Positions 1 through 5,031 of a stretch of 5,031 bases of DNA are shown here, in pieces. The position numbers and the translations under genes were made by a program. The stretch's first letter is position 1; every line of letters starts with the position of its first letter. The notes beneath the pieces are model-generated. The model was given only the letters and a program-made list of their open reading frames with translations, ran no database searches and had not been told where the DNA came from. This stretch comes from DASWIV01 sp036397475 (GTDB lineage Bacteria > JAJVIF01 > JAPKYR01): positions 1-5,031 of the forward strand of contig DASWIV010000277.1 in assembly GCA_036397475.1 (NCBI GenBank), in the 5' to 3' direction.

Positions 1-350
1 ACCCGCTGTAAATCCTCCCTGTACCTGATAGCCCGGTCAAAATCTACCTGCAGCGGCTTTGTTTGTTTAGTCAGTGTGGCAGATAGCTAATCCCTTTCAG
101 CGTGTAGCTCCTTGAGTCTTGAATTCGCCCATGCTGCATCCTGAAACCCATCCTCAAGAGCTTTATACACGTCCTGAATCTTGGTATCAAGTGCCTTGAT
201 ATGCTTCTCTGCATCCGGATTGTAACCAGATTCAGCTTCCCACATTTGCCTGAGTTCAGCATTGACCATCTTTGTAAACCCTTCCCGATCCACAAGCTGA
301 TTGATTATTCCCCGGATGTCCTGGACTACCCGTTCTTCAATTTGTAGCAT
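1..350 (-). pseudogene. Large serine recombinase, C-terminal fragment with in-frame stop
   Basis: Read on the minus strand from the ATG at 350, the sequence gives a charged, helical stretch with features typical of the C-terminal coiled-coil region of large serine site-specific recombinases: VVQDIRGIINQLVDRE, then NAELRQMWEAESGYNPDAEKHIKALD, then ANSRLKELHAERD. A TAG stop at 87-89 follows. Past this stop the same frame stays open for 28 more codons to the window edge and still reads like the family (TLTKQTKPLQVDFDRAIRYR). This suggests a nonsense mutation rather than the natural end. The N-terminal resolvase catalytic domain, its catalytic serine and the zinc-ribbon cysteines are absent, and rarA ends only 85 bp upstream, so there is no room for them. 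A longer frame could begin at a TTG at 407, but its first 19 residues cross an inverted-repeat cluster and do not look like recombinase. The family call is from recognition of the sequence pattern. Decay is inferred from the missing half plus the internal stop. Confidence 0.72.
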
Positions 351-429
351 ACACAAACGAAGCGTTAGCGTAGTTTGTGTGTGTAATTTGCTTTCGAACA
401 CTGTCAAATAAGTTTGTCAATGCTACAAA
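341..429. repeat. Nested inverted repeats beside recombinase remnant
   Basis: Two overlapping inverted repeats lie here. The outer pair is 341-358 and 412-429, matching at 16 of 18 positions; its first 10 bases, TTTGTAGCAT at 341-350, are perfectly matched by ATGCTACAAA at 420-429. The inner pair is ACACAAAC at 351-358 and GTTTGTGT at 373-380, a perfect 8 bp stem. Inside the inner stem, the loop 359-372 can extend the hairpin through A360-T371, G362-C369 and C363-G368, leaving G/A mismatches and a GTTA tip. Segment 351-358 can therefore pair with either 373-380 or 412-419, giving two exclusive folds. The outer left arm overlaps the first codons of the recombinase fragment (Met-Leu-Gln), and the right arm starts just past the rarA stop. 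No T-run follows the hairpin on either strand, so it is not a standard terminator. It may be a mobile-element scar, recombination site or RNA structure; function is unknown. Confidence 0.6.
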
Positions 430-434
430 ACAAC

Positions 435-1793
435 CTACTTCTTCTTCCGCGACTCCCTCATCTTCTCAAGCCATTCCTTCACAGTCTTCTCCTTGCCCCT
501 CGGCGCCGGGAAGTAATACTCCGCGCCGATCATCTCTTCCGGCAGATAATTTTCATCCACAATCCCGCCCTCGTAATTGTGAACGTACTTATATCCTTCT
601 CCATGCCCGTGCTCCGTCTTCATTTCCCTGACCGGCGCGTTCCTAAGGTGAAGCGGCGGCGGATAATTCTTCCCCGCCTCGATATCGCCCATCGCCTTTC
701 CAATAGCCTTCACTGCGGAATTGGATTTCGGCGACGTCGCTACATAAATTGTAGCCTGCGCGAGCGGTATCTGCGCTTCAGGCATCCCGATAAACTCGAC
801 CGCGTCCCTCGCCGCGTTCGCGACCACCAGCGCCATCGGATTCGCGTTACTGACTTCCTCCGACGCCTGTATCACAAGCCGCCTCGCGATAAATTTCGGA
901 TCCTCGCCGCTTGATAACATTCTCGCGAGATAGTAAATCGCCGCGTCGGGATCGGATCCGCGAATGCTCTTGATGTACGCGGATATCGTGTCGTAATGCG
1001 CATCGCCCGTACGGTCGTAGACTCTGTACGACGCCTGCAGCGCCTTTTCCAGAAGTTCGGTCGAAAAATCTCCACCATTTCCATCATTCGCTTCATCCAG
1101 TAAAGTGCGTCCGACTTCCAGCGTCCCTATCAATGTACGGGCGTCGCCGCCGGCAAGCATCAGGAGCGAATCTCTTACCTTGTCTGATAGAACATAAAGC
1201 CCATCCGACTCTTCCCGTCCGGCGTTAAAATATCCGAGTACACGCTCGGCAAGTATCGATAGCGCTTCCGTCGTCAGCGGTTGGAGTTTATAAACAGTCA
1301 AACGTGACCGCAGCGCTGAATTGATCGTGAAGTACGGATTCTCCGTCGTAGCCCCGATAAGGATGATCGTCCCATCCTCGATATGTGGAAGAAATGCATC
1401 CTGTTGAAGTTTGTTGAAGCGGTGAAGTTCGTCTATGAAGAGTATCGTTCTCTTTCCGGTAAGTGTGAGTTCGGCTTTGGCTTCCTTCACAACCTGCCGT
1501 ACATCCTTGACCGTACTCGTGACAGCCGAGAATTCACGGAATAAGACATCCACTTCATTCGCGAGCGCTCGTGCTATTGTGGTTTTACCACAGCCCGGAG
1601 GTCCCCAAAGAATGAATGAATGGATAGCGCCACTTCGTACCATACGCGTAATTGCGCCATCGTCGGACAACAGATCATCCTGCCCGACAATTTCGTTCAG
1701 GCGTTTCGGACGTAGCCTCGCAGCCAGGGGCAACGACGATTCCAGCGCTTCTGTAACATTCGGATTTTCCTCGAACAAGGTCATACGTAACAT
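435..1793 (-). CDS. rarA: Replication-associated recombination protein A (RarA/MgsA)
   Basis: This is a complete 452-residue AAA+ ATPase of the RarA/MgsA/WRNIP1 family, close to the 447 residues of the E. coli protein. These cytoplasmic proteins are clamp-loader relatives that act at stalled replication forks and DNA ends. Visible motifs in order: Walker A GPPGCGKTT (residues 64-72), Walker B ILFIDE (117-122), sensor 1 GATTEN (147-152), the arginine-finger segment SALRSR (159-164), and a sensor-2-like GGDART (215-220). The family C-terminal tetramerisation region follows, with DRTGDAHYDTISAYIKSIRGSD (around 260-281, split by the motif GDAHYD), PDAAIYYLARML, PKSNSA (355-360), and the late YLPEE and YYFP motifs. 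The start at 1793 is the first ATG; a second ATG three codons later (1784) is equally possible, since neither has a clear Shine-Dalgarno. It lies 37 bp downstream of the S4 gene on the same strand and may be co-transcribed with it or driven by a TATAAT box just upstream. All key residues are present. The protein ends in a basic tail (SRKKK). Confidence 0.97.
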   Translation of the reverse strand: MLRMTLFEENPNVTEALESSLPLAARLRPKRLNEIVGQDDLLSDDGAITRMVRSGAIHSFILWGPPGCGKTTIARALANEVDVLFREFSAVTSTVKDVRQVVKEAKAELTLTGKRTILFIDELHRFNKLQQDAFLPHIEDGTIILIGATTENPYFTINSALRSRLTVYKLQPLTTEALSILAERVLGYFNAGREESDGLYVLSDKVRDSLLMLAGGDARTLIGTLEVGRTLLDEANDGNGGDFSTELLEKALQASYRVYDRTGDAHYDTISAYIKSIRGSDPDAAIYYLARMLSSGEDPKFIARRLVIQASEEVSNANPMALVVANAARDAVEFIGMPEAQIPLAQATIYVATSPKSNSAVKAIGKAMGDIEAGKNYPPPLHLRNAPVREMKTEHGHGEGYKYVHNYEGGIVDENYLPEEMIGAEYYFPAPRGKEKTVKEWLEKMRESRKKK

Positions 1794-1804
1794 TTGTTAA
1801 GGTG

Positions 1805-1834
1805 ATTATACCTTATCAATATATCTCTCTTCAA
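1805..1834 (-). promoter_or_regulatory. Candidate near-leaderless promoter of rarA
   Basis: On the minus strand a perfect TATAAT (1810 down to 1805) lies 18 bp after TTGAAG (1834 to 1829), a 4-of-6 match to the -35 consensus. The -35 overlaps the stop codon of the S4 gene. Transcription would start near 1798, only a few bases before the rarA ATG at 1793, leaving no room for a Shine-Dalgarno. This is inferred from sequence matches only; the promoter could be secondary to read-through from the upstream gene. Confidence 0.45.
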
Positions 1835-2583
1835 CCTCCATTCAAAATTTCAACCTCAATCACATACCTGCCCTTTTTCGTGACATCGCCGAATTCCATA
1901 ACTCTGAACCGACCTGTATCCCGCACCGCGACAACGTCACCCGGTACAAGCTCACGACCTGATTTCGTCTCGGTCTCATAATTTAACAGAACTCCTCCAG
2001 CTTCCAGATGTTTCTTTATCTTCTCACGGCTGGGTTTCAAGGCGGCAGCGGATACAGCATCGATCCTTGGCGATGCCGCTGTCGCCTTCCTGTTTCCCGT
2101 CTGCGTCTGCGACGGCAGCCTGTCAATATCTTCCTTCCATAACTCGACAGTATATCCGTCCAATTCCAGCTTCTCCTGCCCTGAATTCGCAACACAAACA
2201 GCCCATCCATTATCGTATTTGATCGTGTCTCCAGCAAAAACGCTTTTATCCGCCATGAGAATCGCGTTAAGAAGATCAGATCTTGACGGCTGCTCGAATA
2301 CATTTTCCGCCTTGAACAATAACACCTTCAGATCGGGAGTTTCCCAGTTCAGGAGATTGTGTTCATCGGCAAGTTGAAGGGTCCTGAATCTGAAATTTTT
2401 CGACGGGGTTACTTCGCGCCATCGAAGACCTTTCCTTCGCGCGTCTCCGATTGCAAGCGCGAGTGTAAATGGCTCCATGAATGGGGTAAGAACAAACGAT
2501 GTATCCGTCAGTTGAGTTGAAGCGCTGTCGATAATCTTCGACGCGACTTCCCTCAGTTCATCATTCGAAAGAATCTCATCCAT
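1831..2583 (-). CDS. YlmH-like S4 domain RNA-binding protein
   Basis: This 250-residue cytoplasmic protein has an S4 RNA-binding domain at its C-terminus (about residues 172-235). The pattern RIDAV, then PSREKIKKHLEAGGVLLN, then the polar turn GRELVPGDVVAVRDTGRFRV and TKKGRYVIEVE is the typical S4 helix-turn-strand arrangement of YlmH proteins (RLDAV, SRSKAQELI, V-N, L-GD-ISVRG-GRF, KKGR). The N-terminal half fits the YlmH layout more weakly: FVLTPFMEP (30-38) may match the FLDPREQ segment, and LLNAILMADKSVFAGDTI (104-121) may match the LLG-LL-GI-R-KIGDI segment. The length is close to B. subtilis YlmH (257 residues), which has been linked to ribosome-associated quality control and to cell division; whether this protein does the same is inference. 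The ATG at 2583 follows a TATAAT box by 8 bp and has no Shine-Dalgarno. No membrane segment or signal peptide is visible. The S4 domain is likely; the YlmH assignment is less sure because the N-terminal part is divergent. Confidence 0.75.
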   Translation of the reverse strand: MDEILSNDELREVASKIIDSASTQLTDTSFVLTPFMEPFTLALAIGDARRKGLRWREVTPSKNFRFRTLQLADEHNLLNWETPDLKVLLFKAENVFEQPSRSDLLNAILMADKSVFAGDTIKYDNGWAVCVANSGQEKLELDGYTVELWKEDIDRLPSQTQTGNRKATAASPRIDAVSAAALKPSREKIKKHLEAGGVLLNYETETKSGRELVPGDVVAVRDTGRFRVMEFGDVTKKGRYVIEVEILNGG

Positions 2584-2591
2584 GGTGATAG

Positions 2592-2621
2592 ATTATATCG
2601 CAGGATACGGGGCACTGGCAT
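2592..2621 (-). promoter_or_regulatory. Candidate leaderless promoter of the S4 gene
   Basis: A perfect TATAAT reads on the minus strand from 2597 to 2592, 18 bp after ATGCCA (2621 to 2616), which matches 4 of 6 bases of the -35 consensus. The expected transcription start is around 2585, two or so bases before the ATG at 2583. The region between box and ATG (CTATCACC) has no ribosome binding site. The arrangement copies that found before rarA. It is a prediction from sequence only. Confidence 0.45.
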
Positions 2622-2656
2622 CCCTGCCGTTCGGCTCGCTGACATCTCATCGGCAT

Positions 2657-2684
2657 AAAAAAACCCGGGACATTCATCCCGGGT
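2657..2684 (-). terminator. Intrinsic terminator of the cytochrome c gene
   Basis: A perfect 8 bp GC-rich stem, ACCCGGGA (2663-2670) with TCCCGGGT (2677-2684), closes a 6-base loop. On the minus strand it is followed directly by seven T residues (2663 down to 2657, the first shared with the stem). It lies 25 bp past the stop of the minus-strand cytochrome gene and before the S4 gene promoter, so it should insulate the two transcription units. On the plus strand there is only a weak T-rich tail and no gene to end. Confidence 0.87.
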
Positions 2685-2708
2685 GTTATTATCAATTTTC
2701 AAAATAAA

Positions 2709-3674
2709 TCAGGTGCCTGGATAATGGTTGACTTCATGATGGACCGCCGGCAGTGTACTAATATACTCATAAATTGCCCCAAGATCCTCGTCTGTCATCT
2801 GGCAGTATCGCGACCACGGCATGATCGAGTTAGGTGTGCCTTCTGTCAGTGGGAAGAGCATGTCCTCATCACGGTATATCGCGAATCTGGCAATAAAGCC
2901 TTCGCGTGTCCATGTCCCGATTCCTGTCTCCTCGTCGGGGGTTATGTTCGCGGTAACGACAAGACCTGTGGGAAGTGGGAATTCCACTCCACCGGCAAGT
3001 CTCATGCCTTCAATGTACTGTCCCATTTCATCCCTCGGAGTATGGCACTCGTCGCAGGATGCGAACGATGTCAGGTATTCACCATAGGCGAACGTATCTG
3101 ATTTGTCCGGTATTTCCTTGTGGCTGGACGCGGCTGGCATAATATTTACCAGCTCATCGAATGGGGGATTGAGCTCCCGCGCGGGGACCTCATTTTCGAT
3201 CGGCGCAAGTGTCCTGATGTAAGCGATTATTGAAAAAATGTCCTCTTGATCCATTTTCCCATAAGTTGGATAAGGCATTACCGGGAACAATGCGGTACCG
3301 TCCTTCGAAATCCCCGATGTGATCGCCCTGTAAAGTTCGCCATCGGTCCAGTCGCCGATCCCGGCTGGGGTGATATTTCTTGAATACACGATGCCGAAGA
3401 AATCCGGGAAAGGCTCTCCGCCTTCGCCCCAGGTCCCTTCGATTACCGGCGCGGTGTTTTTTGACCAGTCTCGCGCCGAATGGCAGTCGAGACATAACGC
3501 GACATCCTTCGAAAGATATTCACCGCGAGCCAGTCGCTCCGGTGTGGCTTCGACCGTAATGTCCTGGACAGGGATGGTCACGGCTTCCTGGGCTTTTGAT
3601 ATCCCCGATATGCCAATGATTACGCCCGCCATGAAACATAACGCTAAAATTCCTCTGATTGCTCTGGTTAACAA
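2709..3674 (-). CDS. Exported diheme cytochrome c
   Basis: This 321-residue protein has an N-terminal signal peptide: basic MLTRAIR, a hydrophobic core to about residue 24, and a likely cleavage near KAQEA (27-31). Export to the periplasm or outer face is expected. Two covalent heme sites are visible, CLDCH (61-65) and CDECH (207-211). Likely distal methionine ligands are M133 in PVMPY and M285 in IMPW. The two halves look like a duplicated class I cytochrome domain: each has GEYL before the heme, a NITP-GIG-WT segment (100-110 and 243-256), then the Met ligand and a helix (EDIFSIIAYIRTL, EDLGAIYEYISTL). This resembles diheme cytochromes that serve periplasmic dehydrogenases as electron acceptors, such as alcohol or sugar dehydrogenase subunits, but no dehydrogenase gene is nearby, so the partner is unknown. 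The start is a TTG, chosen because it gives an intact signal peptide and sits 7 bp after GAGGAGGA. It is transcribed alone, divergently from the small secreted-protein gene, and ends at a strong terminator. Confidence 0.94.
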   Translation of the reverse strand: MLTRAIRGILALCFMAGVIIGISGISKAQEAVTIPVQDITVEATPERLARGEYLSKDVALCLDCHSARDWSKNTAPVIEGTWGEGGEPFPDFFGIVYSRNITPAGIGDWTDGELYRAITSGISKDGTALFPVMPYPTYGKMDQEDIFSIIAYIRTLAPIENEVPARELNPPFDELVNIMPAASSHKEIPDKSDTFAYGEYLTSFASCDECHTPRDEMGQYIEGMRLAGGVEFPLPTGLVVTANITPDEETGIGTWTREGFIARFAIYRDEDMLFPLTEGTPNSIMPWSRYCQMTDEDLGAIYEYISTLPAVHHEVNHYPGT

Positions 3675-3681
3675 GTTAATG

Positions 3682-3689
3682 TCCTCCTC
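3682..3689 (-). promoter_or_regulatory. Ribosome binding site fixing the TTG start of the cytochrome
   Basis: GAGGAGGA reads on the minus strand from 3689 to 3682, leaving a 7-base gap to the TTG at 3674. There is no ATG at this distance in frame, and the next in-frame Met (residue 15) lies inside the signal peptide core. The strong site therefore decides for TTG. Confidence 0.8.
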
Positions 3690-3970
3690 GTATGTAAAGT
3701 TTCCCTGACTTCGAAATGTCAGGATTATAGAGCGGGGCTATGATACTCGCCTCCTGATTATAGTCAAGGATAAATTAATATATCCGGGGATATTTCTCCA
3801 CTCTTAAATATTGAAGTATTTAAAGTCAAAATTTATACGACTGCAAAAAAATAAATTTTAAGAAATTCCGGTTTATTTACATAAAATTACTCTAAGTTAA
3901 TGAACCTTACGTAACCTAACAGTATCTTACCGCTCATGGGTTACACCAATTTTACCAAAATTTTATTTTT

Positions 3971-3976
3971 AAGGAG
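3971..3976 (+). promoter_or_regulatory. Ribosome binding site of the small secreted-protein gene
   Basis: AAGGAG lies 9 bases before the ATG at 3986, a normal spacing. It decides against the ATG at 3979, which is in another frame and only 2 bases away from the site. The stretch before it is T-rich and unstructured, as expected for an efficiently translated leader. Confidence 0.8.
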
Positions 3977-3985
3977 CTATGCAAC

Positions 3986-4327
3986 ATGAAGAACAGGGTG
4001 CTTGTTCTAATCGCGGTATTCGCTTTCGCAGCCGCTGCAGCATTTTTGCTGACAACAGGAGACGCCCAGGCGAATGGACGAGGAGATGGCGGTGTCATTT
4101 ATGTCACCAGCCAGGGACTTTACTACGATACTTTCGCGACAAAAGATCCCCTTCCCCCTAATGGAAGATTCCAGCTTCTGGAAATGGGTCCAAATGGTCC
4201 TCAGACCGAGTTTGGTCCGGGAGACCGGGGCTATCTGGGCGGACGCTGGATGGAAGATTTCGATGGAGATGGTGAATATCACTATTTCCTCTGCCCGCTT
4301 TTGGGTCCCGGACGTGAGGAACCATAA
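3986..4327 (+). CDS. Small exported protein of unknown function
   Basis: This is a 113-residue protein. Residues 1-29 form a classical signal peptide: MKNR, an alanine-rich hydrophobic core, and AQA before N30 as a likely signal peptidase I site. The mature part would be about 84 residues. It begins GRGDGG, then VIYVTSQGLYYDTFATKD (37-54), a proline and glycine-rich middle with PLPPNG, GPNGPQTEFGPGDRGYLGGRW, then DFDGDGEYHYFLCPLLGPG. The segment DFDGDGE (91-97) resembles the acidic loop of EF-hand or dockerin-type calcium sites, but a single short loop is weak evidence. There is one cysteine (C103) and no lipobox. The composition suggests a compact beta-rich secreted or envelope protein. I do not recognise a named family and assign no function. 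It has its own ribosome binding site and a downstream hairpin, so it looks monocistronic and possibly well expressed. It is divergent from the cytochrome gene, but a shared role is not shown. Confidence 0.85.
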   Translation: MKNRVLVLIAVFAFAAAAAFLLTTGDAQANGRGDGGVIYVTSQGLYYDTFATKDPLPPNGRFQLLEMGPNGPQTEFGPGDRGYLGGRWMEDFDGDGEYHYFLCPLLGPGREEP

Positions 4328-4360
4328 AACAGCAGAACTCACGGATTTTTTTAAATGTTT

Positions 4361-4399
4361 CAAGTCCCGGAGCAGAATGTTCCGGGATTTGATTTTGGC
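4361..4399 (+). terminator. Terminator-like hairpin after the small secreted-protein gene
   Basis: An 11 bp stem pairs 4361-4371 (core TCCCGGA) with 4381-4391 (core TCCGGGA), with one G-T pair and a 9-base loop. The 3' side runs into TTTGATTTT. It starts 33 bp past the stop at 4325-4327. The T-tract is interrupted and partly in the stem, so termination may be partial. The core is similar to that of the terminator at 2657-2684. Confidence 0.65.
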
Positions 4400-4426
4400 C
4401 CGATTTTCAGAAGACCATGTGTAAGC

Positions 4427-4455
4427 TTGGTCAAATTAAAATTTACAGGTAGTAT
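4427..4455 (+). promoter_or_regulatory. Weak promoter candidate for the DUF429 gene
   Basis: TTGGTC (4427-4432), 17 bp, then TAGTAT (4450-4455) is a poor but correctly spaced match to the -35 and -10 consensus. It lies between the preceding terminator and the gene. The -35 overlaps the right arm of a small inverted repeat, GACCA (4413-4417) with TGGTC (4428-4432). Low confidence. Confidence 0.25.
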
Positions 4456-4483
4456 ATAGGGCATCGGATCAGCGAGGTAATCA

Positions 4484-5031
4484 ATGACAGTAATCCTGGC
4501 AATCGACGCAGCGTGGACTGATAAACAGCCAAGTGGAGTAGCAGTGGTCCAGAAAATCAGGAACCACTACGTATGCAAGGGACTCGCCGCATCGTATGAT
4601 TCATTCCACCAGCTCGCACTGGGAACCCCTGTTGACTGGTTATCCAAACCGAAAGGATCAAAACCCAGGATAAATCAACTATTAGCAGATGCATCCACAC
4701 TTGCCGGCGGAAAAAATATTGACCTGGTTACAATCGATATGCCCGTCGCTACAATTCCATTCGATACCAGGCGTGGCGGTGATAACCTGCTTTCAAAGGA
4801 TTGGGGCGCTCAAAAATGTGCGGTCCATTCTCCTACAAAAGAAAGGCCTGGCAAACTTGGACGAAAATTATCTACCGATTTTGAAAAAGCCGGATATCCT
4901 GTCGCTACTGCATCAACAAAACCAGGAACTAAAAAGCATCTGGTCGAAGTGTATCCGCATCCTCCTGTAGTCCAGTTAATGAACGAAGAAGAAAGGGTCC
5001 CGTACAAGACGCGAAACTCCAATAATTACTG
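4484..5031 (+). CDS. DUF429-family protein, N-terminal part (runs off window)
   Basis: The frame starts at ATG 4484 and stays open to the last base, giving 182 codons without a stop; the C-terminus is outside the window. The start follows GAGGT (4474-4478) by 5 bases. The sequence shows hallmarks of DUF429, a family predicted to have an RNase H-like fold with a two-metal nuclease site: LAIDAAW (5-11) with an early acidic residue, LVTIDMPV (81-88), RRGGD (96-100), a central CAVHSPTKERPG (112-123), and VEVYPHPPVV (154-163) followed by VPYK (172-175). The usual family length is around 230-260 residues, so about two thirds or more is present. Carboxylates D8, D85 and E155 are candidates for the metal site, which is inference from the fold prediction. 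No signal peptide is visible, so it is probably cytoplasmic. The true substrate of this family is not established as far as I know. It sits alone after a terminator-like hairpin. Confidence 0.88.
   Translation, partial: MTVILAIDAAWTDKQPSGVAVVQKIRNHYVCKGLAASYDSFHQLALGTPVDWLSKPKGSKPRINQLLADASTLAGGKNIDLVTIDMPVATIPFDTRRGGDNLLSKDWGAQKCAVHSPTKERPGKLGRKLSTDFEKAGYPVATASTKPGTKKHLVEVYPHPPVVQLMNEEERVPYKTRNSNNY

Larger units (their letters stand above)
3675..3985. other. AT-rich divergent intergenic region
   Basis: This roughly 310 bp gap between the divergent cytochrome and small secreted-protein genes holds no convincing gene. It becomes very AT-rich from about 3765 onward. On the minus strand, toward the cytochrome, TATAAT occurs twice, at 3762-3757 and 3729-3724, each within CTATAATC, but neither has a good -35. 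On the plus strand, TTGAAG (3811-3816), 17 bp, then TATACG (3834-3839) is a weak promoter candidate that would give a leader of about 140 nt. Dyads are ATATCC-GG-GGATAT (3780-3793), TTAAATA with TATTTAA (3804-3810, 3817-3823), the palindrome TTACGTAA (3907-3914), and GTAACC with GGTTAC (3911-3916, 3939-3944). Some may be operators, but chance dyads are common in AT-rich DNA. Confidence 0.5.

Noticed and set aside
91..97. DGDGE calcium-site idea applied as a firm function for the small secreted protein (residue numbering)
   Set aside because: One short acidic loop without flanking helices is not enough to call an EF-hand or dockerin, so it is kept only as a remark in the gene entry.
358..373. 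GCGTTAGCG resembling an integron attC core end
   Set aside because: The GTTAGCG does not fit the GTTRRRY core, no matching RYYYAAC partner is at the right distance, and there is no integrase or cassette array.
401..420. Two TTGACA hexamers on the minus strand (407-402 and 420-415) as a promoter for the recombinase fragment
   Set aside because: No -10-like sequence lies at 16-18 bp from either; one of them is simply part of the inverted repeat.
414..914. Plus-strand open frame of 166 codons opposite rarA
   Set aside because: It lies antisense to the highly conserved rarA coding sequence, has no ribosome binding site, and its arginine-rich composition is a typical antisense shadow.
2724..3101. 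Plus-strand open frame opposite the cytochrome gene
   Set aside because: It is antisense to a gene with clear heme motifs and signal peptide; no recognisable protein features of its own.
4074..4424. Plus-strand 116-codon frame overlapping the small secreted-protein gene
   Set aside because: It lacks a ribosome binding site, runs through the downstream hairpin, and the 3986 frame has signal peptide and proper spacing.
1..5031. Defence island, CRISPR array or toxin-antitoxin system
   Set aside because: No regularly spaced repeats, no Cas-like, toxin or antitoxin-like frames were seen; rarA, S4, cytochrome and DUF429 genes are not a known defence set.

Overview
The window carries five protein genes and one gene remnant. 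It looks like chromosomal DNA from a bacterium with a cell envelope that exports c-type cytochromes. Evidence for this is two signal peptides, a periplasmic-type diheme cytochrome c, Shine-Dalgarno sequences, perfect TATAAT boxes and two intrinsic terminators. GC content is moderate in the genes, with an AT-rich stretch around 3760-3985. I cannot assign a phylum from this sequence; an uncultured, metagenome-type lineage is only a guess.

Layout. Positions 1-350 (minus strand) hold the C-terminal part of a large serine recombinase. It lacks its catalytic half and is interrupted by an in-frame TAG at 87-89, so it is a decayed mobile-element gene. A cluster of inverted repeats (341-429) separates it from rarA (435-1793, minus), a complete AAA+ replication-recombination ATPase. 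Upstream of rarA, in the same direction and 37 bp away, is a YlmH-like S4 RNA-binding protein (1831-2583, minus). Both genes have a perfect TATAAT box only 8-11 nt before the ATG and no obvious Shine-Dalgarno, which suggests leaderless or near-leaderless transcripts. A clear terminator (2657-2684) then closes the next minus-strand gene, an exported diheme cytochrome c (2709-3674) that starts with TTG behind a strong ribosome binding site.

An AT-rich divergent intergenic region (3675-3985) separates the cytochrome from a plus-strand gene for a 113-residue exported protein of unknown function (3986-4327), which is followed by its own terminator-like hairpin. The last gene, on the plus strand from 4484 and open at the window edge, is the N-terminal 182 residues of a DUF429-family protein.

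The genes do not form one evident pathway. rarA and the S4 gene are housekeeping-type (replication stress, RNA/ribosome). The cytochrome is a respiratory electron carrier whose partner dehydrogenase is not here. I found no CRISPR array, tRNA, rRNA or intact mobile element, and no convincing new multigene system. The points most worth following up are the repeat cluster at the recombinase remnant, the in-frame stop, the paired leaderless promoters and the unknown small secreted protein.
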